Shown one piece after another: positions 23,772 to 32,536 of a stretch of 64,000 bases of DNA (its first letter is position 1; every line of letters starts with the position of its first letter). Source of the DNA: Leptolinea sp. HRD-7 (GTDB lineage Bacteria > Chloroflexota > Anaerolineae > Anaerolineales > Anaerolineaceae); assembly GCA_024363285.1 (NCBI GenBank), contig AP024710.1, forward strand, positions 434,001-498,000, in the 5' to 3' direction. Under the pieces are notes generated by a model that was not told where the DNA came from, searched no databases, and saw nothing but the letters and a program-made list of their open reading frames with translations. A program made the position numbers and the translations under genes.

Positions 23772-24134
23772 TTATTTTTCGTCTCCTTGGATGTTTTTTG
23801 ATGGGTGGGCCAAATCTGCATAGATTGCCAGTAAAACCGCAATAACCAAAAGCAAGGTGGTTAAGACCGTTAAAATGGTTCCAGCAAGTGAACCGCTACC
23901 CAACTTGATATACACGATCGATAAACCACTAATCCCGGCAATTCCAATGGACCGAATCCACATCAAATTGGTCAGAATGGCAGAAACAAATACACTCAAC
24001 ACCGCTAACCAGACTAATTCGTCTTGGACAGCAAATGATTTCATGAGTAGGGTGATACTCAAAGCCAACGCAAAGCACATGTTTGAAAAGTTCCGCGCCA
24101 TGTTTTTCACCAGAGTCCAGGAATCAATCGCCAA
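23772..24134 (-). CDS. Small multi-helix membrane protein
   Basis: 120 residues with four likely helices (MCFALALSITLLM, LVWLAVLSVFVSAILT, IGIAGISGLSIVYI, ILTVLTTLLLVIAVLLAIY). Not recognised. It overlaps the methyltransferase-like gene by 28 bases and is one base from tadZ, so it is part of the pilus operon. Confidence 0.6.
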   Translation of the reverse strand: MAIDSWTLVKNMARNFSNMCFALALSITLLMKSFAVQDELVWLAVLSVFVSAILTNLMWIRSIGIAGISGLSIVYIKLGSGSLAGTILTVLTTLLLVIAVLLAIYADLAHPSKNIQGDEK

Positions 24135-24709
24135 GGTACAATCCGCATGTAGCAGGCATATCCGTCAATCATTTTTTCTTCTCGAAGGATTCGCCAACAT
24201 TGAATGAACGTCAGAGCAACAGATAAAAGAATGGCAGTGAACCAATCTGGAAAACTGAAGACCATCATTGCCCTGAACACCAGTTCTCCTAGATACATCG
24301 GGTGACGTAAAAACCGATAGGGACCACGACTGGTCAGGCCACGATCCGCAGGAGCAACCCCAAAACGTGATCCTAAAGTGATGAGAGACCACAAGATCAA
24401 TGAGTAGCCAGCCAGGGCAGGTATGAGCAAATACCACTCGCTATGGCTGGAAGTTGTGAATGTGGGCAAGGATGCGGCGATCATTCCGAGCCATAATCCG
24501 GTGCGATCATATTGTTTCGCCGGTGTTCGCCGGGTGTAGAAGAAAGCTAATAACCCGTTATGAATCGCAAACAGCCAGGCCAGGATAGAAGGATGCTGCC
24601 AGGCTGCCAACCCGGAAATAAGCGTGGCAAAAAGGAAGAAGCCAAAACCAACCAGGTCACGTATGCGATCGGAATGTTTCCGAATGCAATGGAGGGGATT
24701 GGTGGCCAT
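24107..24709 (-). CDS. Isoprenylcysteine carboxyl methyltransferase (ICMT)-like membrane protein
   Basis: 200 residues; the start ATG 24709 overlaps the upstream stop as TAATG. Five or so helices. The C-terminal RGPYRFLRHPMYLGE and late REEKMIDGYACYMRIVPWRLIPG are the SAM-binding signature of the ICMT/PEMT family. It probably methylates a small lipid or peptide in the membrane. Its place within tad genes is unusual; modification of the pilin N-terminus, as PilD does by N-methylation, is one idea, but this is inference. Confidence 0.8.
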   Translation of the reverse strand: MATNPLHCIRKHSDRIRDLVGFGFFLFATLISGLAAWQHPSILAWLFAIHNGLLAFFYTRRTPAKQYDRTGLWLGMIAASLPTFTTSSHSEWYLLIPALAGYSLILWSLITLGSRFGVAPADRGLTSRGPYRFLRHPMYLGELVFRAMMVFSFPDWFTAILLSVALTFIQCWRILREEKMIDGYACYMRIVPWRLIPGLW

Positions 24710-25569
24710 TACATCGCACCTAGATTCTGGACAATTGGCCATCCTATTACAGCCAGCAACGTCACCAGGAATGGCAGGAAATAAAAAACCACCATTGGGA
24801 TTACCAGTTCGGACCCCACTTTTTCTGCTCGCTGCTCAGCGGAGCCAATATAATCAGCTGCAATACTGGTTGCCAGCTGTCCCATCAATTCCTGTTGGGC
24901 AGTACCGCGTCGGATGAATTCCAATTGAACAGACATGCCGATCAATTCTGGGAGATGCGATTCCTGGGCTTCGCGTTGCATTTGCTCAATCAGATCACGA
25001 CCTTGCGCCATCTGAAGAACCCACCGCATCCATTTGCCTACCAAGCTTTGCGCTTGAGCTGTCCGACGCAAGGCTTCTTCCATCGAAACATTTGCAGACA
25101 TCTGGGCTGAAACTAGCTGAACAAATTCTGGAAGTTGAGCAATAAACTGACGGCGATAACGACGGGCAACCCCGCCCATAGACATAGCAGGATATTGAAA
25201 TCCAACCAATCCACCTACCAATGCAAATACTGGTTCTGCAGTGGCTACCATCCCCAATCCAAACCCTGCTACAGCTAAAGCCACCCGCAGAGAGGTAAAT
25301 TGCACTTCGTTCCAATCGTTCCAGCGATCTCCGATGTGAGCCCAATACAGATCTGCCCGTGTTTTCCGTAAAAAACCAGCTGGCGTCCATCTAGATACAG
25401 GCTTGTCTAGTGGAGATAGGGATTTACGCCATCCGGTCAGGATAACGCCATCTGCTGGCGTAAGAATCTCAGATAACCGGCCTGTGGGTGCTGCAGGTGC
25501 AAGTTCAAGTGTCAGGTAGATAACCAATGCAAAAACAGCGATTCCGATGAGATAAATGAGTGCTGTCAT
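24709..25569 (-). CDS. TadC-like platform protein (second pair)
   Basis: 286 residues; N-terminal helix, two helices around 95-130, cytoplasmic T2SSF core (AQLPEFVQLVSAQMSANVSMEEALRR) and two C-terminal helices. The glycine in GMSVQLEFIRRG and the E-E-A-L-R-R pattern are typical. It is followed by an overlapping ICMT-like gene and preceded by TadB with no gap. Confidence 0.85.
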   Translation of the reverse strand: MTALIYLIGIAVFALVIYLTLELAPAAPTGRLSEILTPADGVILTGWRKSLSPLDKPVSRWTPAGFLRKTRADLYWAHIGDRWNDWNEVQFTSLRVALAVAGFGLGMVATAEPVFALVGGLVGFQYPAMSMGGVARRYRRQFIAQLPEFVQLVSAQMSANVSMEEALRRTAQAQSLVGKWMRWVLQMAQGRDLIEQMQREAQESHLPELIGMSVQLEFIRRGTAQQELMGQLATSIAADYIGSAEQRAEKVGSELVIPMVVFYFLPFLVTLLAVIGWPIVQNLGAM

Positions 25570-26451
25570 CTACACTGCCTCCATAATCATGGAACGGATA
25601 ATGAAGTACCCACCCACCATGGCTGCCATCGTGCCACCAATTACAATTTGAACAGGGAGGGCAGTTAACGAGGAGCGCACCATTGGGTCCTGACTGAGAT
25701 AAATCAGGATGAGGATCAAGACAGCTGGCAGGACTTTTGCAGAAACCAGCGAATCGCCGGCTTTCGCTTGGGCACGATTCCGTGCAATCAGGATTTGCTG
25801 AACCCGGCTTGAGATATCCATGAGGACTGCGGTGTAGGCTCGTCCGCCTGCTTCGGTATATCCTTCCAACAGTTGAGCTAGATTGGCCAGGGACACAGAA
25901 GGGCTACGCGATGCCAGACTTCGCAATGCTTCCACCCTATCTTTGATTCGCATTTCTGAAGCAGTGAGAATAAACTCTGGGGTGAGTGGATTGGTTTTTT
26001 CTATCTCCAAGGACTCACCGACTTGTTGTAAAACATCGGGTACAGATCCACCAGCGAGTAGACCAGCAGCAGTCCGACCAATAGCAATTGGGAGCAGCTG
26101 GTCAATATTCCGACCACGACTTTTCACTCGATCATCCAACCATGCGCCAGGAATGTAAATTAGGATTCCACCAATTACAATTGCTGGCAGACCGGGGAGG
26201 AACAACCAGGCAATGACCATGCCGCAAACACCAGCAGCGATGCGCAGTAAGCGGAAGGTTACGGATTTGATATTTAGACCGGAGGCTAAAAGTTTATACT
26301 CCAGCGATTTTTGATCGAGGCTGGATAGAGTTCGGGCTGAATCAACAGTATACAAAGCGGATAATCTACCCGTTTTGATTTGCTTTGGATACCATAGTAA
26401 GAGCACCAAAGTAGTGGATAAGAGCCCAACCACTGGAATTAATATCGTCAT
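25570..26451 (-). CDS. TadB-like platform protein (second pair), first gene of the large tad operon
   Basis: 293 residues from ATG 26451, with GGAGGATCT just upstream (a longer frame to 26478 has no ribosome site). Hydrophobic pairs lie near 1-20, 80-115 and the C-terminus. The T2SSF core is LLPIAIGRTAAGLLAGGSVPDVL. Leader copy C is 30 bases upstream, so this gene opens the operon that runs to about 13.6 kb. Confidence 0.83.
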   Translation of the reverse strand: MTILIPVVGLLSTTLVLLLWYPKQIKTGRLSALYTVDSARTLSSLDQKSLEYKLLASGLNIKSVTFRLLRIAAGVCGMVIAWLFLPGLPAIVIGGILIYIPGAWLDDRVKSRGRNIDQLLPIAIGRTAAGLLAGGSVPDVLQQVGESLEIEKTNPLTPEFILTASEMRIKDRVEALRSLASRSPSVSLANLAQLLEGYTEAGGRAYTAVLMDISSRVQQILIARNRAQAKAGDSLVSAKVLPAVLILILIYLSQDPMVRSSLTALPVQIVIGGTMAAMVGGYFIIRSMIMEAV

Positions 26452-26480
26452 AGATCCTCCAGGTAAGTTTAAAAACAAAA

Positions 26481-26609
26481 GCCAGACACTCGTGCTTATG
26501 CGCCTTTGACGTGCGCATCCAGCAGGTAGAGTCCGGCTAACGATTGAAAGAATAAATAATTAAGTTGTCAGATTAGATTGAGTATAGCAAGCGAAAAAGG
26601 CTTATCCTA
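26481..26609 (-). promoter_or_regulatory. Conserved promoter and leader hairpin, copy C (large tad operon)
   Basis: Minus strand: TAGGAT (26604-26609), 17 bases, TATACT (26581-26586). Leader CAATCGTTAG, then stem GCCGGAC/GTCTGGC (26531-26537 with 26481-26487, one G-U pair) enclosing TGCGC/GCGCA. Same order and spacing as copies A and B. Confidence 0.75.
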
Positions 26610-26647
26610 GGGGGACAATAATATTTGTCTCGTTATTTTATTTAGAA

Positions 26648-27469
26648 CTATATAGGTTGAGAAATTGGCAAGAAAGAAGGCACACCATCTATGAAAGAGA
26701 AATATAGAAATTGTTTGTATTCACTGCCGAAGGCATCCTGATAAATTATTTCAAGAATGTTATACATGTTTTCAATTGTCCGATCAGCGAAAAATACTAA
26801 ACATAATGAATTACTTTCTTTTGAGATTCCCAAGTTAAATGTGGGGTAGATTTGCCATTTGTCTTCACGAATATTTCCATTTTCCATATAGGAATAATTT
26901 TCATATTTTATTTTCTCGTAAAATTGTTCTATTGGGGTTAGGGAAATATCAGATAATTTCTCTAGATTTTGTACGTGGACTAATTTATGGATAAAAGTGT
27001 TAATGTTTATAGCTGGACCTAGACCGATGTTCCGAATTTTTAATGCACACCAATTGGATAAATTTGGTTGTTGTAAAGACCAACCGTTATTGATAATATG
27101 TTCTCCATCTTGAGAAAAAATCCGACACACTGCAGAATCATTTTTCCAGTTTGTATCATATTCACAAACCACAACCGGTTTTACTTGTTGTGTCATTATT
27201 CTATTATTAATATCACTCAAGTTTCTATTCTGCTTATAGGCAACTAAAGCAAGTAGGGTCGTTGAAGTTACAGATAATATAGAACCCCAAAAAATTAGAA
27301 CGTCTGGAGCAGAATAATTGGTAAGCACAGGATTGGTAGACGTTTTACCCAGTAAATAAAGATGGTCTATTGTTATTGGAACAATGATCAATAAAATTGC
27401 AATAATCAAAATGATAGAACTGATGTAAAGCAAAAAATTCCACTTTGGCGATAATAAATTCTTTTTCAT
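26648..27469 (-). CDS. Hypothetical membrane protein, AT-rich
   Basis: 273 residues. Two N-terminal helices (FLLYISSIILIIAILLIIVPI and ILSVTSTTLLALVAY) are followed by a soluble domain of about 190 residues with several N/I/Y-rich strands. Not recognised. The gene is more A+T-rich than the tad genes, like the AbiE pair that follows 33 bases upstream. Position next to a toxin-antitoxin pair suggests a later-added accessory or defence gene. Confidence 0.6.
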   Translation of the reverse strand: MKKNLLSPKWNFLLYISSIILIIAILLIIVPITIDHLYLLGKTSTNPVLTNYSAPDVLIFWGSILSVTSTTLLALVAYKQNRNLSDINNRIMTQQVKPVVVCEYDTNWKNDSAVCRIFSQDGEHIINNGWSLQQPNLSNWCALKIRNIGLGPAININTFIHKLVHVQNLEKLSDISLTPIEQFYEKIKYENYSYMENGNIREDKWQIYPTFNLGISKESNSLCLVFFADRTIENMYNILEIIYQDAFGSEYKQFLYFSFIDGVPSFLPISQPI

Positions 27470-27502
27470 AGTTCAAAGTAACTCCTTTTTAAAATCGAAT
27501 TG

Positions 27503-28351
27503 TTATTTAATCTCAATAGTTACCTCTTCAAGGAGTTGTAAAACACACAGCCAGGCTTTGTCAAAATCCAAATCTTTGTTTATTACCAAATAATTAAGTC
27601 GCCGCTCCCAGTCTCTCTCAAATTCTGATCGTCTTTGTTGAATCGTTTTTATATCAATCCCCTTTAGACTTAATCCCCTAACCTCAAACTTGCCAGGTAA
27701 GATCTGCACCACAGCATTTTTATTAATTCCATTTAAAACAAGGTTGTAGATGTCATAAAGGTCTCTTGAAACTGCAAACCTTCTTTGACCCCCAACTGCA
27801 CGGATCTTTTCAGCGATTACTTCTTCCAAGCTATAACACGGCAAATTGATATCATCAAAACTTACTTGGTCTGAATATGGGTGAATGATTTGTTTTTCAT
27901 TTACCGGCAGCAAGATTTTTTCAGCTCGTGTCAAATCCAATTTGACAGTTCTTGGTGATCCACCCCAACGCAGAGGGCCACGATAATAGATTCGAGCCTG
28001 ATAAGATTCACTTCCATATTCATCATCCACTACTTCAAAGTGGATCGGTTGAACTCGAAAATCAGGACCATCATGATCGCTAATCCAATCAACGCTTTTC
28101 GTAATCCAGCCTTCAACTTCGGCAGCTGATAGATGATTTATGGCAGTAAAATCGAGATCCTCTGAAAACCGGTAATCAGGAAAGTAGCACTTTCGCAAAC
28201 AGGTACCCCCTTTGAATATCAAACCTCCGAATGAAGTACTTGTTTTTCGCATACCAAGCAAAAACCATCCAAGACTATAATCCAGGTCGATCACCATCGG
28301 ATCAACTTTTATTGCAGCGGCAATCCGGCGAACTTCAGCTTCACTTATCAT
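27503..28351 (-). CDS. abiEii: AbiEii/AbiGii-type nucleotidyltransferase toxin
   Basis: 282 residues. The nucleotidyltransferase core is seen in LIFKGGTCLRKCYF, then FSEDLDFTA with the catalytic Asp pair, and a conserved KLDLTR and LEEVIAEKIRA. AbiEii toxins transfer nucleotides to tRNA ends and stop growth during phage attack. It lies 12 bases after the antitoxin and ends next to the hypothetical membrane gene. Partner and fold agree, so the call is firm. Confidence 0.9.
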   Translation of the reverse strand: MISEAEVRRIAAAIKVDPMVIDLDYSLGWFLLGMRKTSTSFGGLIFKGGTCLRKCYFPDYRFSEDLDFTAINHLSAAEVEGWITKSVDWISDHDGPDFRVQPIHFEVVDDEYGSESYQARIYYRGPLRWGGSPRTVKLDLTRAEKILLPVNEKQIIHPYSDQVSFDDINLPCYSLEEVIAEKIRAVGGQRRFAVSRDLYDIYNLVLNGINKNAVVQILPGKFEVRGLSLKGIDIKTIQQRRSEFERDWERRLNYLVINKDLDFDKAWLCVLQLLEEVTIEIK

Positions 28352-28363
28352 TCTTTACTCCAA

Positions 28364-29158
28364 TTATTGTTCTTGGGATTCTATTTGAACATTTATCTGA
28401 AGTTGCCAACGGGTGACAACTGGTCCCGATTGTCCCAAACCGGGTTCTAATTGGCTAATCCCTTTAGAGATCATGGTTTGCCAGTGATTTATCGTCGAAA
28501 TTCGATCTGGGATAGGCAAAGAAAGCGTTTCTACTAAATACCCAAGTCGTTTAGCCACCACGCCACCACCCCATTGGTCCAAATAATGGTCGAGTTTTTC
28601 CCAATCGACGGAATTTATTGAAGACTTCATTGCCTGTGCTAATTGAATGATTCCCCCACTTAACTCAGGCCGGCTTGCTGCATCGATTATGGTTTTTTCG
28701 CGATCTGTCACCATAATTGGCAAATCTTCAATTTTCCGGGTACTAATTCCAAAAAAATATCGTTCCGACACGTAAATAAATTGGAATTCAACTCCCTGAA
28801 TCACAAGGGGTCTCTTCCTTTTTGTTGTTTGGATAAATTGAACACGAGGGATTTGCTCCGTCATATTCCAAAAACGAAGAGCTGACCAATATGCAATAGC
28901 TCCCGGCGAGATCAAATTAGATGCCAATACCAATGCATTCTCTGACCAGAGTCTTTCGGGACCAGCTTCCAGTGGAATGATCATGTATAATCCGCGTTCC
29001 AGGCGCTGGAGCCATCCTTTTCGGACAAGACGGCTAAGAGTATTCGTTGCAGCTACCTTTGACTGCCAATAATCAGTAGCCTGTTGGTAAGAGAAAACCC
29101 TCTTTCCAGATGCAGAAAATGTAGTAAGAAATTCTGTTTCTTGTTTGCTGAGCGACAT
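28364..29158 (-). CDS. abiEi: AbiEi-type antitoxin and transcription repressor
   Basis: 264 residues. The N-terminal winged helix (TNTLSRLVRKGWLQRLERGLY, about 35-58) binds DNA. The C-terminal domain with ALVLASNLISPGAIAYWSAL and VTDREKTIIDAAS is typical of AbiEi. AbiEi binds inverted repeats at its own promoter and counters AbiEii. The repeat that it may bind lies at 29347-29394. Type IV toxin-antitoxin system. Confidence 0.88.
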   Translation of the reverse strand: MSLSKQETEFLTTFSASGKRVFSYQQATDYWQSKVAATNTLSRLVRKGWLQRLERGLYMIIPLEAGPERLWSENALVLASNLISPGAIAYWSALRFWNMTEQIPRVQFIQTTKRKRPLVIQGVEFQFIYVSERYFFGISTRKIEDLPIMVTDREKTIIDAASRPELSGGIIQLAQAMKSSINSVDWEKLDHYLDQWGGGVVAKRLGYLVETLSLPIPDRISTINHWQTMISKGISQLEPGLGQSGPVVTRWQLQINVQIESQEQ

Positions 29159-29346
29159 GATATTTTATGTACCACAACCTTTAGATATTGATGTTTGGGT
29201 TACACAAAATATTATAACAACAAACACCAACTATGCAATACTGGGAAATCTAATTAATTTCAATTTTGGAAAATTATGTTGTTCGTGCTATTCAGGAAGT
29301 AAAACACAAGCAAATTACCTAAGAATATTCAAAGATATTCGATGGA

Positions 29347-29394
29347 TTTTACAACCGTGCTTACATTATAATTAAAGTAAGCATGGTTGTAAAA
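29347..29394 (-). promoter_or_regulatory. AbiE promoter inside an inverted repeat
   Basis: Minus strand TTTACA (29388-29393), 17 bases, TATAAT (29365-29370). The whole lies in an 18-bp inverted repeat (29347-29364 and 29377-29394, one mismatch) with a 12-base centre that holds the -10. This is what an autorepressed promoter should look like. The AT-rich 200 bases between it and abiEi (29159-29346) show no gene. Confidence 0.6.
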
Positions 29395-29403
29395 ATCACT
29401 TGG

Positions 29404-30031
29404 CTATTTCAATTCCCCTAATTTTTCCCAATTAGGTTCTTCCATAGACGAGTCTTCTTTATATCGATAGATGGGTTCAAAATATACGTCACCGTTCTTC
29501 AGATCCTTGGACACATTGGATATGGCAATCACCCGGCGAACTTCGTGACGGATGCCGATCTGCACCAACAAATCAACCGCATCAGAGATCATCTGATTGG
29601 CTTCGTGTGGCTTTACTCCAGCATCCGCACCCATGACTGTCGCTAAACGGCGAGCTGCTTCACGGGGACTGTCCGCGTGGAAGGTACAGGCTCCACTGTG
29701 GCCTGTCATCAAGGCCCGGAACAAACTCATGGCAGCCACGCCATCACGCACCTCTCCAATGACCAGGTAATCAGGTGACATTCGCATGGCATCATCGACT
29801 CCGTCTGCCAGGGTATACGGCCGGACATCCGTGCCAATTGCCTGCGGGCGGGCTTCCACCGTCTGGACGGTTGGACGGTCTACCCAGATTTCCTCTGGGT
29901 CTTCGATCTTCACGATGCGCCAGATCGTAGGCAAGTAATTGCACAAGGCACTCAGCAGAGTGGTCTTTCCGGTTCGGGTCATCAACAAGATAGTTCATCG
30001 GGTCCATGCCGCCTCCGCTTATTGTGATCAT
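29404..30031 (-). pseudogene. tadA/cpaF ATPase remnant with internal deletion
   Basis: The start MITISGGGMDPMNYLV (ATG 30031, overlapping the upstream stop as ATGA) runs out of frame into the C-terminal half of a TadA ATPase: RTGKTTLLSALCNYL, RIVKIEDPEEIW, SPDYLVIGEVRDG, TGHSGACTFHADSPREA. The N-terminal domain and first half of the P-loop are gone, so no working ATPase can be made from it. The C-terminal part is well kept, which suggests a fairly recent loss. It is separate from the intact tadA at 20752. Confidence 0.82.
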
Positions 30032-31140
30032 CTTTCCACGACATCCACCAGAGTTCCCCCTGGCATACCAACCGTTAAATCACCCGGATCGTATGCGACT
30101 ACCGGGTTTGTCCACCGGAAAATCCACTTGGCGTCTTCAGGAGCAGCATTCACACATCCATGCGACATTTCCTCCCCGAAGTTGTTATGCCAAAAAGTGG
30201 AATGGATCGCTACCCCGTTGCCCTCAAATAAACTCGTCCAACTCACACCTGGGAGATCATACCCGCCACCAGTTGAACCCCCAGACATATGGACCGAAAT
30301 CAATTTACGCCAGATCGGTCTCAGACCTAATGGCGTTTCCCAGTTCTCGGTCCGGTTCCCATACATATCGAACCGGATCCCAGTAGAGACCAGAGCGAAA
30401 TGGACTTCCGCGTTTCCCTCAAAGCAAGAAATTGTCTGACGGGCAATGTTGACGACAATCCGTTTGTTTTCCACCTCTGGATGAATAGGCGCAACTTCTT
30501 CGTTGGTCATTGGGCGGAACGCCTCGGCCCTGGCCCAGAATATATCTCCATAACCATAACGCTCGTTCACCCGATACCAGATCTGACCATCATCGGCTTT
30601 CCTGATCTGGTCGATCCAAAAGACCTGGGAGTAGTATAAACGAGGGGATTGGTCTTCCTTCAACCAGGGCGAACGAGCTGGTGGGTTTGCCAGGGATAGA
30701 TCGACATACGGTTGGGTTACCTCGGCCCACATTCCGAGCCCCAGACTGGTTTCGGGCAATTTGTTAATCGGCGTATTAGGTACATTTCTAACTGGCTGGA
30801 GATATGGTGTCCAGATATATCCCTGAGGAGTCTCTACCCAGCGCTGGTTCCTCCGATAGGGCCGGCGTCCCACCACTTCACGCAACCAGGGGACAACAGC
30901 ATCTTCATAGACTTTTGCTATCGTCAGGCTGTCTGCATCAGGTTTGACTTTGACTTCTGCCATTCCAACAGTTACCCTACCCAATCTTTCTTCCTGCGGA
31001 AATGAAATCTGGGAGAGCCATTTTTGGGAAGGGGTCATGGCCATTGCAGCCAATCCCCCTGCTGCTTTCCTCAGGAATTCACGGCGGGAAATTATGGAAG
31101 ATGTTGTCACGGCAATTTCCAATGGAGAAATTACTACCAA
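30028..31140 (-). CDS. L,D-transpeptidase (YkuD family) with twin-arginine signal
   Basis: 370 residues. Residues 18-36 carry SRREFLRKAAGGLAAMAM, a Tat export signal with double Arg. The C-terminal YkuD domain has the catalytic motif SHGCVN after HSTFWH. An SH3-like part lies before it (RVNERYGYGDIFWARAEAF). It cross-links peptidoglycan stem peptides outside the membrane. It follows the DUF1573 gene by one base and overlaps the tadA remnant, so it may once have served pilus anchoring; this is inference. Confidence 0.88.
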   Translation of the reverse strand: MVVISPLEIAVTTSSIISRREFLRKAAGGLAAMAMTPSQKWLSQISFPQEERLGRVTVGMAEVKVKPDADSLTIAKVYEDAVVPWLREVVGRRPYRRNQRWVETPQGYIWTPYLQPVRNVPNTPINKLPETSLGLGMWAEVTQPYVDLSLANPPARSPWLKEDQSPRLYYSQVFWIDQIRKADDGQIWYRVNERYGYGDIFWARAEAFRPMTNEEVAPIHPEVENKRIVVNIARQTISCFEGNAEVHFALVSTGIRFDMYGNRTENWETPLGLRPIWRKLISVHMSGGSTGGGYDLPGVSWTSLFEGNGVAIHSTFWHNNFGEEMSHGCVNAAPEDAKWIFRWTNPVVAYDPGDLTVGMPGGTLVDVVER

Positions 31141-31141
31141 T

Positions 31142-31750
31142 TCACCGAACAGATGCCTGAACCCAGATTTCCTGAATGGGATGATTAGGATCGTTGGTCT
31201 CGATTAGCACGCCACGACGCACCGTCGTTCCGCGCATCTCATGAAAGCCTGGATCAAATTGTAGGGTCATCAACACAACTTTGCCAGGTGGAATTTCGGT
31301 TGCCGTGAAATCTGCCATAGTGCAGCCGCATGTTGTGTAGGCGCGCTCGATGATCAAAGCAGATTGACCGGTGTTAGCTATGACAAATGTGCGCCTCAAA
31401 ACAATATGAGAATTGACTTCACCGAAATCAAAGAAGGACTCAGAGACGCGGATCACCGGTTCCTCACTCAGATTCGCAGGAATGGTTTCAAGAACCTGGG
31501 GGCTGCGATCGATGTCCATTCCGTGCACGGCGTGGATCTTTTTCCCATACACTACGTCTGCGGGAGTATATTGGAGCTTCTGACCGGCGCGGCTCAATCC
31601 AAGAATCCCGAAGTATATGAAAGCCAAGACAACGATTCCAGCCATCCCCAGGATCACATAATCCCATTTCTTGTTTCCAGATAGCCGCAGTAAGCTGAGG
31701 ATGGGAAAGGTCCGTTTTTTCGAGGTAGTGGCGGATGACTTGCCGTTCAT
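31142..31750 (-). CDS. DUF1573-family membrane-anchored protein
   Basis: 202 residues: basic N-terminus, one helix (DYVILGMAGIVVLAFIYFGIL, about 29-50), and an extracytoplasmic DUF1573 beta domain (VSESFFDFGEVNSHIVLRRTF, ALIIERAYTTCGCTMADF). The TTCGCT motif is typical and may bind metal or form a disulphide. It is a relative of the UGA-containing protein at 43458. It lies one base from the DUF2933-like gene. Confidence 0.8.
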   Translation of the reverse strand: MNGKSSATTSKKRTFPILSLLRLSGNKKWDYVILGMAGIVVLAFIYFGILGLSRAGQKLQYTPADVVYGKKIHAVHGMDIDRSPQVLETIPANLSEEPVIRVSESFFDFGEVNSHIVLRRTFVIANTGQSALIIERAYTTCGCTMADFTATEIPPGKVVLMTLQFDPGFHEMRGTTVRRGVLIETNDPNHPIQEIWVQASVR

Positions 31751-31993
31751 CTATTTGTAGATATTTTCCTGTTCTTTTGGCAGAGCCAAAGCAGATTTAT
31801 CAGGAGCCTGATGGTGTTCATGCTCACCATGTTTCATTGTGCCCATCATTAAAAGGTGGGACAGCGGGCAGAGCAAGACCATCAGGATGATAAAGACGTT
31901 GTTGAATGGAACCTTGAAAAGCAAAACCGCAGCAGCTGCGCCCAGGGCAATCAAGCAGCAGGCGACCATGATGAGTGCATGTTTTTTAGACAT
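31751..31993 (-). CDS. DUF2933-like small membrane protein with His-rich loop
   Basis: 80 residues, two helices (LIMVACCLIALGAAAAVLLF, VFIILMVLLCPLSHLLMM) followed by HGEHEHHQ. Such His-rich tails bind metal. The paralogue at 55022 shares the plan. Good GGAGGAA before ATG 31993. It is part of the operon 33105-29404 with the lipoprotein and DUF1573 genes. Confidence 0.7.
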   Translation of the reverse strand: MSKKHALIMVACCLIALGAAAAVLLFKVPFNNVFIILMVLLCPLSHLLMMGTMKHGEHEHHQAPDKSALALPKEQENIYK

Positions 31994-32005
31994 TCGTTCC
32001 TCCTT

Positions 32006-32536
32006 TTATCCTGAAACTGACCAGGTAAACTCACGCGACGGGGCGTCCAAATTGGTGATGGTGATTGTGACGCTCTTCGCGCCGTCTAGCAAAGCAGATC
32101 CATCTTTAGTAGAGGGGAACGAGAGCTTCCCTTCCACGTGGTGACCACCCCGCGGTGCATCCCATAAGGTTGCCTGAACGGTTTTTCCGGTATCTGTGGA
32201 AAGAACAGCGAGTTGAGCAAGGTCCATGCTGAGATCGACCGAATGGGTATCCATTAAGACCTCAAAGATCACGGCATCGCCGGGATTTCCTAAATTGATC
32301 GGTGTAATCTCCATTGTCACAGCGCCCTGAGCGTCTGATTTTGTAAGATTCGCGGAGATATCTACTTCCTGGGTTGCGACAATTTCTTGGGTTGGAAGAA
32401 TCGTGGGTTCTGACTGGGCTGCCCCGGATTGATTGGATGGCTCAGCCGTTGGAGCCTGTGATGGGTTTTGTCCGGTACAGGCGGTGAGTATAGAAGCAGC
32501 GATCGAAGCGATAACGACAATTGACCGAAGTTTCAT
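32006..32536 (-). CDS. Lipoprotein, beta-sandwich
   Basis: 176 residues from ATG 32536 (AAGGAATCATT upstream). Signal peptide with lipobox LTAC at about 18-21; a Q/T/P-rich linker, then a beta domain (AVTMEITPINLGNPGDAVIFEVLMDTHSVDL) that recalls domains of copper-related lipoproteins of this phylum. Attached to the outer side of the membrane. It overlaps the membrane gene upstream by four bases. Confidence 0.65.
   Translation of the reverse strand: MKLRSIVVIASIAASILTACTGQNPSQAPTAEPSNQSGAAQSEPTILPTQEIVATQEVDISANLTKSDAQGAVTMEITPINLGNPGDAVIFEVLMDTHSVDLSMDLAQLAVLSTDTGKTVQATLWDAPRGGHHVEGKLSFPSTKDGSALLDGAKSVTITITNLDAPSREFTWSVSG

Noticed and set aside
29347..29394. Inverted repeat read as a rho-independent terminator of the tadA remnant
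   Set aside because: Runs of T and A are on the wrong sides of the arms; a promoter with both boxes fits better.
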